Source: Leptospira sp.
GTDB lineage: Bacteria; Spirochaetota; Leptospiria; Leptospirales; Leptospiraceae
DNA length: 64,000 nt
Assembly: GCA_027533185.1 (NCBI GenBank)
Contig: JAPZTS010000008.1
Span: forward strand, 62,001 to 126,000
Direction: 5' to 3'
Below the pieces are notes generated by a model, which worked only from the letters and a program-made list of their open reading frames with translations, made no database searches and was not told the origin of the DNA. The translations under genes were made by a program, and so were the position numbers. Each line of letters starts with the position of its first letter. Within the stretch, counting starts at the first letter, position 1. Of this stretch, positions 9,575-19,214 are shown one piece after another.

Positions 9575-10927
9575 ATGAATACGAACCACCGTCTATTCCT
9601 TGAGATCGGAATCCACTTTCTAAATCATTTGGAAATGGAATTGAATAAAGATTCCAAGGTGATTGATGCCATCAGCCTGGATGGACAAACTCCTAGACAG
9701 ATCAACTCAGAGATAAAGAAAAATCTAATTGAATCTTTTCCTGAACTTAAGAGCTACCCAAGTCCAAATTTTAACCTGTTTCTCGTTTGGTGGGAGAAAA
9801 ACAAATTTGTATATCCTTACGAATCCTTCTCTCTTGAATCTTACAATATTATTTTTTACTATCGCTTGCTTAGTTTACGAGATTGGTCCGAAGAATCTCA
9901 GTTGATTTTTCACAACAAAACCCTAGAAGTATTTGAGAAATTTGATTACAAACGCCCTGGTTTTGCCGTAACAGACTTTTTAAATTATGAAAATAATATG
10001 CGGGAACTACTCCGAGAAATTGTTCTTGGAATGTTCGAAATTGATGAAAAAAAAGCATGGGACTTGATCTACGAACAAAGTCGAACCTACCAAGCCATCG
10101 TAAACGAATTCTTTGAAAAAATCCTCCAAGATGCCTTAAACGACTCCGAACGGTTATTGCAAAATATCCTACCCAAAAAAATCGCAAGCGAATTAAAAAG
10201 TAAGAATTCGGTAGAGCCGATTCACGTCCCCAGTGCAACTGTATTGTTTACTGATTTTAAAGGTTTTACTCAGCTCAGCGAACAAATGTCAGCCAATCAA
10301 TTGATTGCAGAACTAGATGAGTGTTTTTCTATATTCGATGCAATCATTGATCTTTATGGATTGGAAAAAATCAAAACCATTGGGGATTCGTATATGTGTG
10401 CGGGAGGAATTCCAGAATTCAACAAAACTCATACTGTTGATTGTGCACTTGCCGCCTTACAGATGAGAAATGAAATGAATTATTTGCTTGAAAAAAGAAA
10501 TTCAGAAAATAAACCCTATTGGAAAGTACGAATCGGATTCCATTCTGGTGATTTAACAGCCGGCGTGATTGGTCAGAAAAAATTCAGTTACGATATTTGG
10601 GGAGATACTGTGAACATTGCCAGTCGGATGGAAAGTTCAGGAATTCCATGTGAAGTAAATGTTTCTTCCTCCGTCTATGAAGTGTTAGATCCTTTTTTTG
10701 TTTTAGAGCCTAGGGGTAAAATCGAAGCCAAAAACAAAGGAAAAATCGAAATGTATCTTCTCAAAGGACTGCGAAAACGATTCCAAAACGGAGAAGAAGA
10801 ATGGAACCGAAGTTCCACTGAAACTTTGCAAAAACCAAAAACTTTGACAAAACTAGGAAACCCCGATTTTTGGAACCTTTATGAAAAATTAAAAAACGGA
10901 GCAAAAATCAGCCGGCGAAAAGCATAA
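9575..10927 (+). CDS. Class III adenylate cyclase
   Basis: 450 residues, no membrane segment. The N-terminal ~200 residues are an unrecognised helical sensor region ending in a linker (LLQNILPKKIASELK), typical of the signalling helix before a cyclase domain. The cyclase domain (about 215-395) has the metal aspartates in LFTDFKGFT (D227) and IGDSYM (D271), the adenine-selecting lysine in KIKTIGD, and YDIWGDTVNIASRME with the transition-state Asn and Arg. It should make cAMP in the cytoplasm. It converges with the FadL-like gene. Confidence 0.9.
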   Translation: MNTNHRLFLEIGIHFLNHLEMELNKDSKVIDAISLDGQTPRQINSEIKKNLIESFPELKSYPSPNFNLFLVWWEKNKFVYPYESFSLESYNIIFYYRLLSLRDWSEESQLIFHNKTLEVFEKFDYKRPGFAVTDFLNYENNMRELLREIVLGMFEIDEKKAWDLIYEQSRTYQAIVNEFFEKILQDALNDSERLLQNILPKKIASELKSKNSVEPIHVPSATVLFTDFKGFTQLSEQMSANQLIAELDECFSIFDAIIDLYGLEKIKTIGDSYMCAGGIPEFNKTHTVDCALAALQMRNEMNYLLEKRNSENKPYWKVRIGFHSGDLTAGVIGQKKFSYDIWGDTVNIASRMESSGIPCEVNVSSSVYEVLDPFFVLEPRGKIEAKNKGKIEMYLLKGLRKRFQNGEEEWNRSSTETLQKPKTLTKLGNPDFWNLYEKLKNGAKISRRKA

Positions 10928-12400
10928 CTAATTTTTCGAACTCACCATTATGTAAATAGAGTTCGCTTCGTACTCAAATCTTTGGGATAAGGAATTCGCA
11001 TCAATCCTAGAATTTCCTGCTCCCACCTCACGGATGTAAGTTACTGAGACGGAAGATTTGGAAGTCACCCAAGAAAACCCCAAACTGATTCCCCGATTCC
11101 TCGAGTACTCATTTCGAGGATCTGTACCAGACCTTGGCAAACGATAGCGAACGGTCGTATCGCCTGAGCTTGCTTGGATCTGGTTTCCGAACTGACTTTG
11201 CAGGTATAAATCTAGAGCAGATTCTGTCCAAGAAATTGGTTTTGTATTCGGTTCATTTGTGTAAAATCCTGCTAACACAGAAAAGGTGTCGGCTAAATAG
11301 TATTCCATTCCAGTTGCAAAATTTGTAGTGGCAACACGAGTGAGCTCTCGTACTTCTGTGTCCGTTATTGTATACGTAACTCGACTGCCAAGACTACTTA
11401 CCTCATTTTGATTCTGTTTTGCTCTGAAACCTGACGTTCTAATGATATCAAAGGAAGCCAAAAATCGAGAAGTAGGAAAATAAGCGACTCCCACTCTTAG
11501 CTCGGACGTCTCAGGGATCCTTGTATTCAACGCAGGTCTTTGGGTTAACACACCTGCTTCGATCGCCGAAGAAGCAACACCCGTTCCTTCGATAAAATCA
11601 ACTGCAGTAGATCCAGGTCTCCTGGTTGAGTCTAGATAGAATTCGTTGTACAGTCGATTACCACCCATTACGTGAATGTGACGAAAGCTGGCACCTAAGG
11701 AAACCTTGTCAATGGGTTGGTATTGGACACCTATAACTGGCATAAGCCCCGAAGTTCGCCGATTGTCTACGAATGTTCGCATAACGTAGCTTAAATCGGA
11801 AAACTGTTGGAACTGAGTCCTTGAAACATCCTTCGTATCATTTAAATAGTAAAGTGTGGCACCAAAAGACAATTTATCAGTCAAGAGATACGCAACACTT
11901 GGACCTACCAGAAGTTGGCTGTATCTTTCCTTTGTAAAATTCCGAGTTGTATTGATTGTGGGAGAAACGAGGGGGAAATTTACTTGGTCTGCGCGATTGT
12001 ATGCATAGTTGTATGTGTTTACGATAGAGAAGGCAAACTTCCAACGGTCAAAATTCTTTAAGAGTCCAATAAAATTTGGATCAAAACCTTGGTGGGTTTG
12101 GTTGTAGGTTTGGCCTGGAGTATCAATGTTAATGTACTTACGTTTTGTATCTTTGAAATTCGATGCAGAAATCGAAATTCGATCGTTATAAGTAAATCCA
12201 AGACCCGCAGGATTGTAATACGCTCCAGAAGGATCGTCCGCAATGGCAGTAAATGCCCCTCCCAGTCCAGCGGCTCGTTCTCCATAAAACCCGTGGATAT
12301 TATGGAAAGGTTCGGAGGCATAGACTGATGAGACAATCGCCAAGTAAAAAATAGACGAGGTTAGTACATATTGGATACAGGATTTCATATTCAATTTCAT
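10928..12400 (-). CDS. OmpP1/FadL-family outer-membrane transporter
   Basis: 490 residues with a signal peptide. The N-terminus of the mature protein (ERAAGLGGAFTAIADDPSGA, then YYNPAGLGF) is the signature of the FadL/TodX family, beta-barrels that move hydrophobic substrates such as long-chain fatty acids across the outer membrane. The remainder shows alternating strands, as in a barrel, and ends in an aromatic-rich strand (SIYIMVSSKN). Its ATG overlaps the stop of the upstream lipoprotein gene by one base (TAATG), so the two are co-translated. Confidence 0.85.
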   Translation of the reverse strand: MKLNMKSCIQYVLTSSIFYLAIVSSVYASEPFHNIHGFYGERAAGLGGAFTAIADDPSGAYYNPAGLGFTYNDRISISASNFKDTKRKYINIDTPGQTYNQTHQGFDPNFIGLLKNFDRWKFAFSIVNTYNYAYNRADQVNFPLVSPTINTTRNFTKERYSQLLVGPSVAYLLTDKLSFGATLYYLNDTKDVSRTQFQQFSDLSYVMRTFVDNRRTSGLMPVIGVQYQPIDKVSLGASFRHIHVMGGNRLYNEFYLDSTRRPGSTAVDFIEGTGVASSAIEAGVLTQRPALNTRIPETSELRVGVAYFPTSRFLASFDIIRTSGFRAKQNQNEVSSLGSRVTYTITDTEVRELTRVATTNFATGMEYYLADTFSVLAGFYTNEPNTKPISWTESALDLYLQSQFGNQIQASSGDTTVRYRLPRSGTDPRNEYSRNRGISLGFSWVTSKSSVSVTYIREVGAGNSRIDANSLSQRFEYEANSIYIMVSSKN

Positions 12401-13953
12401 TATAATTTGTTAATTGTATTGGTTCGAGTTACGAAAACTTCATTGCCGTTCGAATCAAGCGAGTAACGCCAGATCACCGCTCCAGCGATCTGGCTTTCAT
12501 CACCATAAAAATCAATGTAGTGAACTGGACCACCACTGTTAACATTATTAAAGAACTCACCCCAACCTATAAACTCGTCTGGAAAACTATTTGGATTTAC
12601 ACCCGCGGGCATCACAACGAAGGCATCGTATTCAGTAAAACCTGTTCCATTTCCAATACGACCTGCGGCATTAACAGCGGCTGGTGCGGGGACAAGCTGA
12701 ACAAATACATCCCATTCGAAATCAAAGTTGGTGTCATATAGATCGCCATACTTACCAAGATCGAGGTTTCCGAGTTGCTCAATTTGAGCTGGTTCATAGG
12801 TAGAGCCGCTATCTAGAGATTCATAGTATTCGACATAAAAATAATCGATATCGCCATTTTGATCATAGGTTTCTTCTAGGTAGTATTCGTAAAAATTACC
12901 ATTATCAATGTACTCGGTTAAAACATATCCACCCGTATCATTTGTTCGACCTTTTACTGATGTTGTGATTTTATTGTCATTTGCATCATCGTAAATATTA
13001 CTAAAAGCCAGCTGTACGCAGTTATTTGCATTTGCATTGGTATCTCGATTGCATTCTTCGAAACTAAATCGAGTTGTCGATTTTTCGGAAATCCCAAATC
13101 CATTGGTGACTTGTTTGATATTAAGAACCGCCTTATCTTTTTTCCCTGCCTCTGTGATGTATTTTATAGATGCATCCACCGAAAGCGAAACTCCAAAAAC
13201 ACTTAGGGATCGGCTTACGGAACTAAAGATTCTTGTTTTTTCCGTATTAAATCGAATCAGTTTTTGGAATTGGTTGTTTGTTGGACAAGCTATTGCAGTG
13301 CCAACTGTTTCCGAGACGGTGTACCGAATCTCTACGTCATATTCCCTCGATGAGATGTTGTTGTACACCATGGCAGGCGAAGGTACGGATTGACCTACAA
13401 AAGGAAGATTGCCTGAAATCTGTAAGCGAAAGACTTCATCCTTTGCCTCATCTCTTGTGAGTCCCAATCTTTCCATACCTAAAAAGAATTCTTCTTCAAT
13501 TTCAGGTGTTATGCGAACCTGTTCGCTCCCACCTGGAATACAAACTCCAGGACTTGCCTTGGCTTTGTCATAAGCACCACTTATCAAAGCCAAATCGAGT
13601 TTGTAACTTTCTAGAATTTCGGATACGAGAGAAGTGCCGTAATTCAAAAATGCCTGACCAGCAAATCCCAATTCCAAAGTATCTTCCGCAATTCCCTTTG
13701 TCTGGGCTGCGAGTTTGGATCTAGGGTTAATTGCGCGTGCAGACCTTCCTGTCCCACCAGAAGGCTTTCGAATGGATCTCGGAATCGCAACAGCTAGGTT
13801 ATTGGGGAGCTCGGAATTGATGCCAGAGCTTAAAAAATTGCGAACCAAAAAACGAAGAAGCAAGGCCTCCGGAGTATTGCTATCATCTTTCCCTTTTTTA
13901 CAACTGAATGTAACTAGGGCACATGCTAAGATAGCTGTAAAAAAACGGGTCAT
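12400..13953 (-). CDS. Lipoprotein partner of the FadL-like gene
   Basis: 517 residues. The signal ends in LVTFSC (C18), a spirochaetal lipobox. The mature protein is polar, with acidic and aromatic beta-rich repeats (DNGNFYEYYLEETYDQNGD, about 335-353) and paired cysteines. No catalytic motif recognised. Its position directly before, and overlapping, the FadL-like gene suggests a surface or periplasmic role linked to that transporter, for example substrate capture. That link is inference from gene order only. Confidence 0.65.
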   Translation of the reverse strand: MTRFFTAILACALVTFSCKKGKDDSNTPEALLLRFLVRNFLSSGINSELPNNLAVAIPRSIRKPSGGTGRSARAINPRSKLAAQTKGIAEDTLELGFAGQAFLNYGTSLVSEILESYKLDLALISGAYDKAKASPGVCIPGGSEQVRITPEIEEEFFLGMERLGLTRDEAKDEVFRLQISGNLPFVGQSVPSPAMVYNNISSREYDVEIRYTVSETVGTAIACPTNNQFQKLIRFNTEKTRIFSSVSRSLSVFGVSLSVDASIKYITEAGKKDKAVLNIKQVTNGFGISEKSTTRFSFEECNRDTNANANNCVQLAFSNIYDDANDNKITTSVKGRTNDTGGYVLTEYIDNGNFYEYYLEETYDQNGDIDYFYVEYYESLDSGSTYEPAQIEQLGNLDLGKYGDLYDTNFDFEWDVFVQLVPAPAAVNAAGRIGNGTGFTEYDAFVVMPAGVNPNSFPDEFIGWGEFFNNVNSGGPVHYIDFYGDESQIAGAVIWRYSLDSNGNEVFVTRTNTINKL

Positions 13954-14060
13954 ATCAACTTCATTTACAATGGGAAACTCTACAGTGTCAATTCTATTGT
14001 TAGCTGTTTCCGTGTTTCAAAAAAGACTATTCAAATCTAAGTAAGTTTGCGAATATCTAG

Positions 14061-15287
14061 GTGATGAAATCTATTGCCATAGCTGTTTTGGTTTTTGGAG
14101 GAGCCTTTCCTTTGATTTCAAAAAGCAATCTTTATGTTCAAAGTGCGAAGGCAAAGTTGCTCTCCCAACCCAAACTGAATGCGGAAGGTATATCCTTAAA
14201 ACTAGGAGAAGTACTATCACCAATCAACGAACAAGGACTGTTTGTCCAGGTGCGAGTCTCTGACAGATCCGGTTGGGTCTCCAAACTGTTTGTTTCTCCA
14301 CTTCCTCCTGGAAACCAAATTCAATTGGGTATCAGTTCTAGTTCCACGGAAGCAGTTGTTGCTCGACAACGTGCTTCCGATTTTACAAAAACCGCAGCCG
14401 CCAGGGGACTCTCTGAAACACAAAAACTTAGGGTGAGAGGAGAAGGAGATTTGTATGATTTTGACTCACTTCGTTGGCTCGAATCTTTACCTAGAAAAAA
14501 TTCGCATAACTTAAATAATGAGAATGGAATCCAAACAAATGATCGATTCGAAGAAAAATCCGATCCTATGTCCAATTTATCCCTACTAAGCGAAACTCAG
14601 GCTGAAGTTAAGGTGGGACGATCTCTTGCTGCAAGAATACTGAAACGATTCCCACTGAATAGAAACAAAGAATTAACAGTCTATTTAAACCAGATTGGAT
14701 CTCGCATAGCGTCTGTTTCATCAAGACCAGACTTAGATTTTGTTATCGGAATTCTCGAATCTGACGAAATCAATGCATATGCTTGTCCTGGTGGTTTTAT
14801 TTTTATCACTACGGGAACACTAAAAAAGATCCAGTCCGAGTCAGAGCTTGCTGGTATCATTGCCCATGAAATAGGACATATCGTTCTCTTCCACAATGGA
14901 GAATTTCAACAATCCAATCTTTTTGTGGATATTATCGCAGGCATACTCGCACCTACAGGAGGTGAGGTGATCAATGCTTCCACATCCCTTCTTCTTGACC
15001 AACTGGAAAAAGAGATATTCGAATCCGGAAGGGACAAACAAAAAGAGTTTGATGCGGACGAAGCAGGGGTGGGTCTTGCGGCCCAGGCGGGATATCCTGC
15101 ATCTGGTCTTGGTAACTTTTTATACACAATGTCAAAAACGGCCGACCAAGAAGCTTTTAAAAAAACCCACCCAGATACGAAAGTGAGAATCGCTAAACTT
15201 GTCGTAGTGGAAGTTACAGCAAACTCATCGAACGATAGTATTGCTCCTGATAACTGGCAAAACTTCAAATCAAAATTGAATCCATGA
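14061..15287 (+). CDS. SH3-domain M48-family metalloprotease
   Basis: 408 residues with a signal peptide. An SH3-like domain (about 22-78; ends GWVSKLFVSPLPPG) precedes a linker and an M48 peptidase domain. The zinc site is HEIGH, H269 to H273, with the third ligand in KEFDADEAG (ExxxD) about 60 residues later, as in BepA/Oma1-type proteases. It is likely periplasmic and involved in outer-membrane protein quality control. The stop overlaps the next gene's ATG, so it is co-translated with the CHASE2 cyclase, an unusual pairing. Confidence 0.87.
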   Translation: MMKSIAIAVLVFGGAFPLISKSNLYVQSAKAKLLSQPKLNAEGISLKLGEVLSPINEQGLFVQVRVSDRSGWVSKLFVSPLPPGNQIQLGISSSSTEAVVARQRASDFTKTAAARGLSETQKLRVRGEGDLYDFDSLRWLESLPRKNSHNLNNENGIQTNDRFEEKSDPMSNLSLLSETQAEVKVGRSLAARILKRFPLNRNKELTVYLNQIGSRIASVSSRPDLDFVIGILESDEINAYACPGGFIFITTGTLKKIQSESELAGIIAHEIGHIVLFHNGEFQQSNLFVDIIAGILAPTGGEVINASTSLLLDQLEKEIFESGRDKQKEFDADEAGVGLAAQAGYPASGLGNFLYTMSKTADQEAFKKTHPDTKVRIAKLVVVEVTANSSNDSIAPDNWQNFKSKLNP

Positions 15288-17455
15288 CAAAAAACAAATA
15301 TCTTGTGCCTTTTTTACTAACAGTCGTTTTACCAGGCTCTATTTTAATTTTATTTACAGTCTTTGGAGTAACTTCCACCTTCAATCGCAAACTTTCCGAT
15401 ATTCTTTTTCACCTCTTACCATCGCATTATAAGTTTTCAAAGGACATTGTCATCATAGATATTGATGAACAGAGTATTGCCAAATATGCAGACCATCCCG
15501 AATTAGGACAATGGCCTTGGAAGAGGACCATCTATCCAACTTTGATAAACTATACAAAACTCTTAACTCCTCCAAAGATTACAATCATTGATATCATGTT
15601 TACGGAACGCTCTGATTATGATGAAGCAATTGTAGCGGCCAATACAAGTCTTGGAAGGATATCCCATGCAGCAAATTTTAGAAATGGAGGATTTGTAATT
15701 CCCAGGAGAGGCGGTGAATTATCGATGGTTCAAAAGTTTTCGGTAGGACTACCTGAACACGTCCATTTTCCAGAATATGACAATGCCGCATTTCCGATTG
15801 GAGAAATAGGTGAAACGGCTCCATTTCTGCACGTAGTGAATGTAGTAACGGATAAAGATGGAATTCTTCGTCGTTTTTCTCCCTTTACAAAATGGAAGGA
15901 CCATTATTTCCCAACTTTGGCAACACAAGGGTTTGCTGCTGGCGAACCTTATGAAGTCAATGTTAATGGCGATGAAGTTTACCTATCCAAAGAAAATAAA
16001 TCAAGAACTATCCCAATAGATAATGATGGTTTAACACGCGCTTATTTTTATACAGATGCAGAACTTCGGAATATTCCAAGATATTCGGCGGCTGGAATCA
16101 TTCAATCTTTGGAAGATTTAAATTCGGGTGCAGTTGAAACCCCTGAAAAACTAATTGTTCCTCCAACCCTTTTCGATGGAAAAATTGTTTTAATTGGAAC
16201 ATCCGCCGCATCTACTCATGATGATGTTGTTACCCCTTTTGGACTTTTTCCTGGAGTCATTGCTCAGGCAGTTTTTGCATCCAATTTGATTGAGGGTCAT
16301 ATTTTGCAAGAGCTTCCAGATCTATGGGGAGTTTTATTAACGATCTGCATTATTGTTCTTGGGATGATCATTCTTTTTGTTTCGGAAAATCATCTACTTC
16401 GAAATTTCTATCCGATCTTTGCGGTAACATCTTTTCTTGTTATCTTTTATATTTTGTATCGATTGGATATGATTCTTCCTCCACTTTCGTTTCTCACAAC
16501 CTTTCCAGTATCCTACTTGATTGGATTTGCTTATCTAACTTATAAAGAAGGTCAGGAAAAACGAAAATACAATAATATCCTGCGCAACTTAGTCGATCCT
16601 GGGGTTGTAAGCGAAGCTATGGAAGATATGGAAAACTTACGAAAGGGAGGCGAATGGGAAATTACAGCTTTCTTTTCCGATGTTGCTGATTTTTCTACAA
16701 TAAGCGAAGAACTAAGTGCGAGTGACTTAGCAAGACTTTTAAATGAATACCTAACAGCCATGACCGAGATACTCAAATCAAATTCAGGCACATTAGATAA
16801 GTATATTGGCGATGCAATTGTAGGAATATTCGGAGCACCGATAAAAAATGCGAATCACCCCCTCTTAGCATGTAAGACCGCATTAGAAATGTTAGATGCA
16901 CTTGATAAACTTAGATCAGAATGGGTCTTACGAAACGATTTTACTGATTCAGCAAGGAATATGTTATTTCGAATCGGTCTTAACTGTGGACCGGCTAAAG
17001 TAGGTTTTATGGGAACTGACAGTTTGGCATCCTACACCATGATGGGTGATACTGTTAACCTTGCCGCCAGGCTCGAGGCAGCTGCAAAAGATTATGGAGT
17101 TCCGATCCTGGTTTCAGAAGCCATTGAAATGGAATGTAAAGAGGAGTTTCACTTTCGATTTTTAGATTGGATTCGAGTGAAGGGAAAGGACAAACCAGTC
17201 AAGATCTTTTCATTGGTTTGTCGCCGAGACGAGGTAACTCCCGAATTTTTAGCAGCTGAAGATGAATTCCGAAAAGCATTTGAGTTTTACGTTCAAAAAA
17301 ACTGGGAAAAGGCCGTTTCTGGGTTTGAATCGGCAAAAAAAGCCTTTGGCAAACAAGATAAAACGACAAATTTACTCATCGAACGGTGCCAATTTCTATT
17401 CCTGAACCCTCCCCCAGCTTCTTGGGATGGTGTCTTCACTCGCTCCACGAAATAA
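15284..17455 (+). CDS. CHASE2-domain adenylate cyclase
   Basis: 723 residues. An N-terminal helix is followed by a periplasmic CHASE2 sensor (about 45-330; IVIIDIDEQSIAKYADHPEL, GQWPWKR, IVLIGTSAASTHD) and three closely spaced membrane helices (about 340-425). A class III cyclase domain follows, with D466 (FFSDVADFST), D510 (KYIGDAIVGIF) and MMGDTVNLAARLE. A short TPR-like tail ends the protein. The Lys and Thr at the base-selecting positions fit adenylate cyclase. It starts inside the protease stop codon (4-nt overlap). Confidence 0.9.
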   Translation: MTKNKYLVPFLLTVVLPGSILILFTVFGVTSTFNRKLSDILFHLLPSHYKFSKDIVIIDIDEQSIAKYADHPELGQWPWKRTIYPTLINYTKLLTPPKITIIDIMFTERSDYDEAIVAANTSLGRISHAANFRNGGFVIPRRGGELSMVQKFSVGLPEHVHFPEYDNAAFPIGEIGETAPFLHVVNVVTDKDGILRRFSPFTKWKDHYFPTLATQGFAAGEPYEVNVNGDEVYLSKENKSRTIPIDNDGLTRAYFYTDAELRNIPRYSAAGIIQSLEDLNSGAVETPEKLIVPPTLFDGKIVLIGTSAASTHDDVVTPFGLFPGVIAQAVFASNLIEGHILQELPDLWGVLLTICIIVLGMIILFVSENHLLRNFYPIFAVTSFLVIFYILYRLDMILPPLSFLTTFPVSYLIGFAYLTYKEGQEKRKYNNILRNLVDPGVVSEAMEDMENLRKGGEWEITAFFSDVADFSTISEELSASDLARLLNEYLTAMTEILKSNSGTLDKYIGDAIVGIFGAPIKNANHPLLACKTALEMLDALDKLRSEWVLRNDFTDSARNMLFRIGLNCGPAKVGFMGTDSLASYTMMGDTVNLAARLEAAAKDYGVPILVSEAIEMECKEEFHFRFLDWIRVKGKDKPVKIFSLVCRRDEVTPEFLAAEDEFRKAFEFYVQKNWEKAVSGFESAKKAFGKQDKTTNLLIERCQFLFLNPPPASWDGVFTRSTK

Positions 17456-17517
17456 ATGGAAGATACGGATTCTTTCTTGAAATATTCTTTCTGTAAAAAT
17501 TAATGTGACATAAGTCC

Positions 17518-18702
17518 ATGAACTGGAATCGATTCAACCGCAACGAAGAAACCTTTAGTGTCCTTTTTGTCTTCCTATTCTCTTTCACATCCTTAATATG
17601 GAATGGGAATTTTATGGTCAGAGGGATCGCGAGTTTCCAAGGCGTCGGAGATTTTTTCTCTGGATCTTTCGATTCTTTTGGCTCTCTGATTAAAAGTTCC
17701 TACAACAAATTGGAGTCATTCGAACGAGTTCGAGAAGAACGTGACTCCTGTTTGAATGTAATGGAAGAATACCGACAGCTGTCAAAAGATGTGGAACGAC
17801 TCAAAGCAGAAAATGCCATCTTACGACAAGAATTGAACTTTCCGATTCGTACAGACTATCCTACCGTTCGCGCTGAAGTTCTCAGTGTACGTTTAAACTC
17901 AATCTATCGAACTATCATCATAAACAAAGGGTCTGAATCTGGAATCAAGCCATATATGCCAGTCGTCGCACGAGCATTAGACGAGAAGGGTAAATTTGCT
18001 GAGGCACTTGTTGGGAAGGTGATTGCAGTTTCAAAAGGTTCAGCCGTTGTGCAACCGCTAATCAATTCTAATTTTTCTATGGGTGTTGCAGTTCCTGGAA
18101 CAAACCTATGGGCATCGTTGAACGGAAATAGTGGTCGCGGAACAGATGTATTGTTGGATTATATCGATTCTGGAATCGTCATTGATCCAAAATCTATCGG
18201 CAATTTTCCTATGGGCCCAACTTTGGCACCAACGAATAATACACTTTTTACGGAAGGATTCAGTAAAATCGGTAAGGCAGTGTATAGTTCTGGTGGATCA
18301 GGAGTGTTTCCTCCAGGAATTCCAGTGGGAACGATCATCGAGGAAGGACCAAGAAATGGATCTTTCAAAACTGCGATCGTTCGACCTTTTGTACAATTCG
18401 ACAATCTTCTACATGTCATCATATTGAAAAAACTACCTGAAAAGTGGAAAGAAGAATGGCCAGCCGAGAAGTCGATTCAGATTGAAGGACCTTACTTCGG
18501 AGAGATTGATTTCCCCAAGGAAAAGGATTACCAGAAAAAGGATAAGGACAAAGATAAAAAACCTTCCATCAATGGTTTTATACCCAATACCAACCAAACC
18601 CCTTCCTTGACAAATACTCAAACGAAACCGAATAACACGATTCGCGAAACTTCAGAGCCAAAAAATGAAGACTCAAATCCTTCAAGAGATACCAACCCAT
18701 GA
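17518..18702 (+). CDS. mreC: Rod shape-determining protein MreC
   Basis: 394 residues. One N-terminal membrane helix, then a coiled coil (about 65-105: [10 protein letters not shown] ... [13 protein letters not shown]), then the two beta-barrel domains typical of MreC ([20 protein letters not shown]; later [16 protein letters not shown]). The C-terminal 70 residues are a Lys/Pro/Asn-rich low-complexity tail. MreC is a periplasmic scaffold that activates the PBP2-RodA wall synthase. First gene of a tight operon. mreB is not adjacent. Confidence 0.93.
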   Translation: MNWNRFNRNEETFSVLFVFLFSFTSLIWNGNFMVRGIASFQGVGDFFSGSFDSFGSLIKSSYNKLESFERVREERDSCLNVMEEYRQLSKDVERLKAENAILRQELNFPIRTDYPTVRAEVLSVRLNSIYRTIIINKGSESGIKPYMPVVARALDEKGKFAEALVGKVIAVSKGSAVVQPLINSNFSMGVAVPGTNLWASLNGNSGRGTDVLLDYIDSGIVIDPKSIGNFPMGPTLAPTNNTLFTEGFSKIGKAVYSSGGSGVFPPGIPVGTIIEEGPRNGSFKTAIVRPFVQFDNLLHVIILKKLPEKWKEEWPAEKSIQIEGPYFGEIDFPKEKDYQKKDKDKDKKPSINGFIPNTNQTPSLTNTQTKPNNTIRETSEPKNEDSNPSRDTNP

Positions 18703-19214
18703 TTTTAGATAAAGTATTCATCATTATCGGAATGTTACTCGCGCATTTTCTAAATGGATCAAATCTATTCGAATTAGGTAACGCGATCCGACCTGATTTT
18801 ATGGTTGTGTTTGTCATTTTTTTTGCACTCCGGAAAGGAGCGATGTATGGGCTTTGGCTCGGTTTTATCGGAGGGCTTCTTTCGGATACTGCATTGGGCG
18901 GTGAGATTGGCGGTGATGACTTAGTTTATTATAAGATTGGGTTGCACTCATTTTCCTATGCTATGGTTGGTTACATCATTGGAAAAGTCACACGAAGTTC
19001 ATATACAGAAAACTATATCTCTATTACTATTTATGTTTTAGGTTTTACGCTTTTATCTAGAGTCATTACGTATCTATTGTTTTGGATGTTCTTTCACTCT
19101 AACCAAAGTTATTCATTTATGTATGTTTCGATTTATAATGCCTTCATTGGCCCTGCCTTATTTTACTTATTTACCTGGATATACCGATTAGATGCGGATG
19201 AGTTACGAACATGA
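18699..19214 (+). CDS. mreD: Rod shape-determining protein MreD
   Basis: 171 residues with five to six predicted helices and the MreD-like segment [20 protein letters not shown] followed by [18 protein letters not shown]. It overlaps mreC by 4 nt and mrdA by 4 nt. MreD is the inner-membrane partner of MreC in the elongasome. Identity rests on sequence character and on operon position together. Confidence 0.88.
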   Translation: MILDKVFIIIGMLLAHFLNGSNLFELGNAIRPDFMVVFVIFFALRKGAMYGLWLGFIGGLLSDTALGGEIGGDDLVYYKIGLHSFSYAMVGYIIGKVTRSSYTENYISITIYVLGFTLLSRVITYLLFWMFFHSNQSYSFMYVSIYNAFIGPALFYLFTWIYRLDADELRT

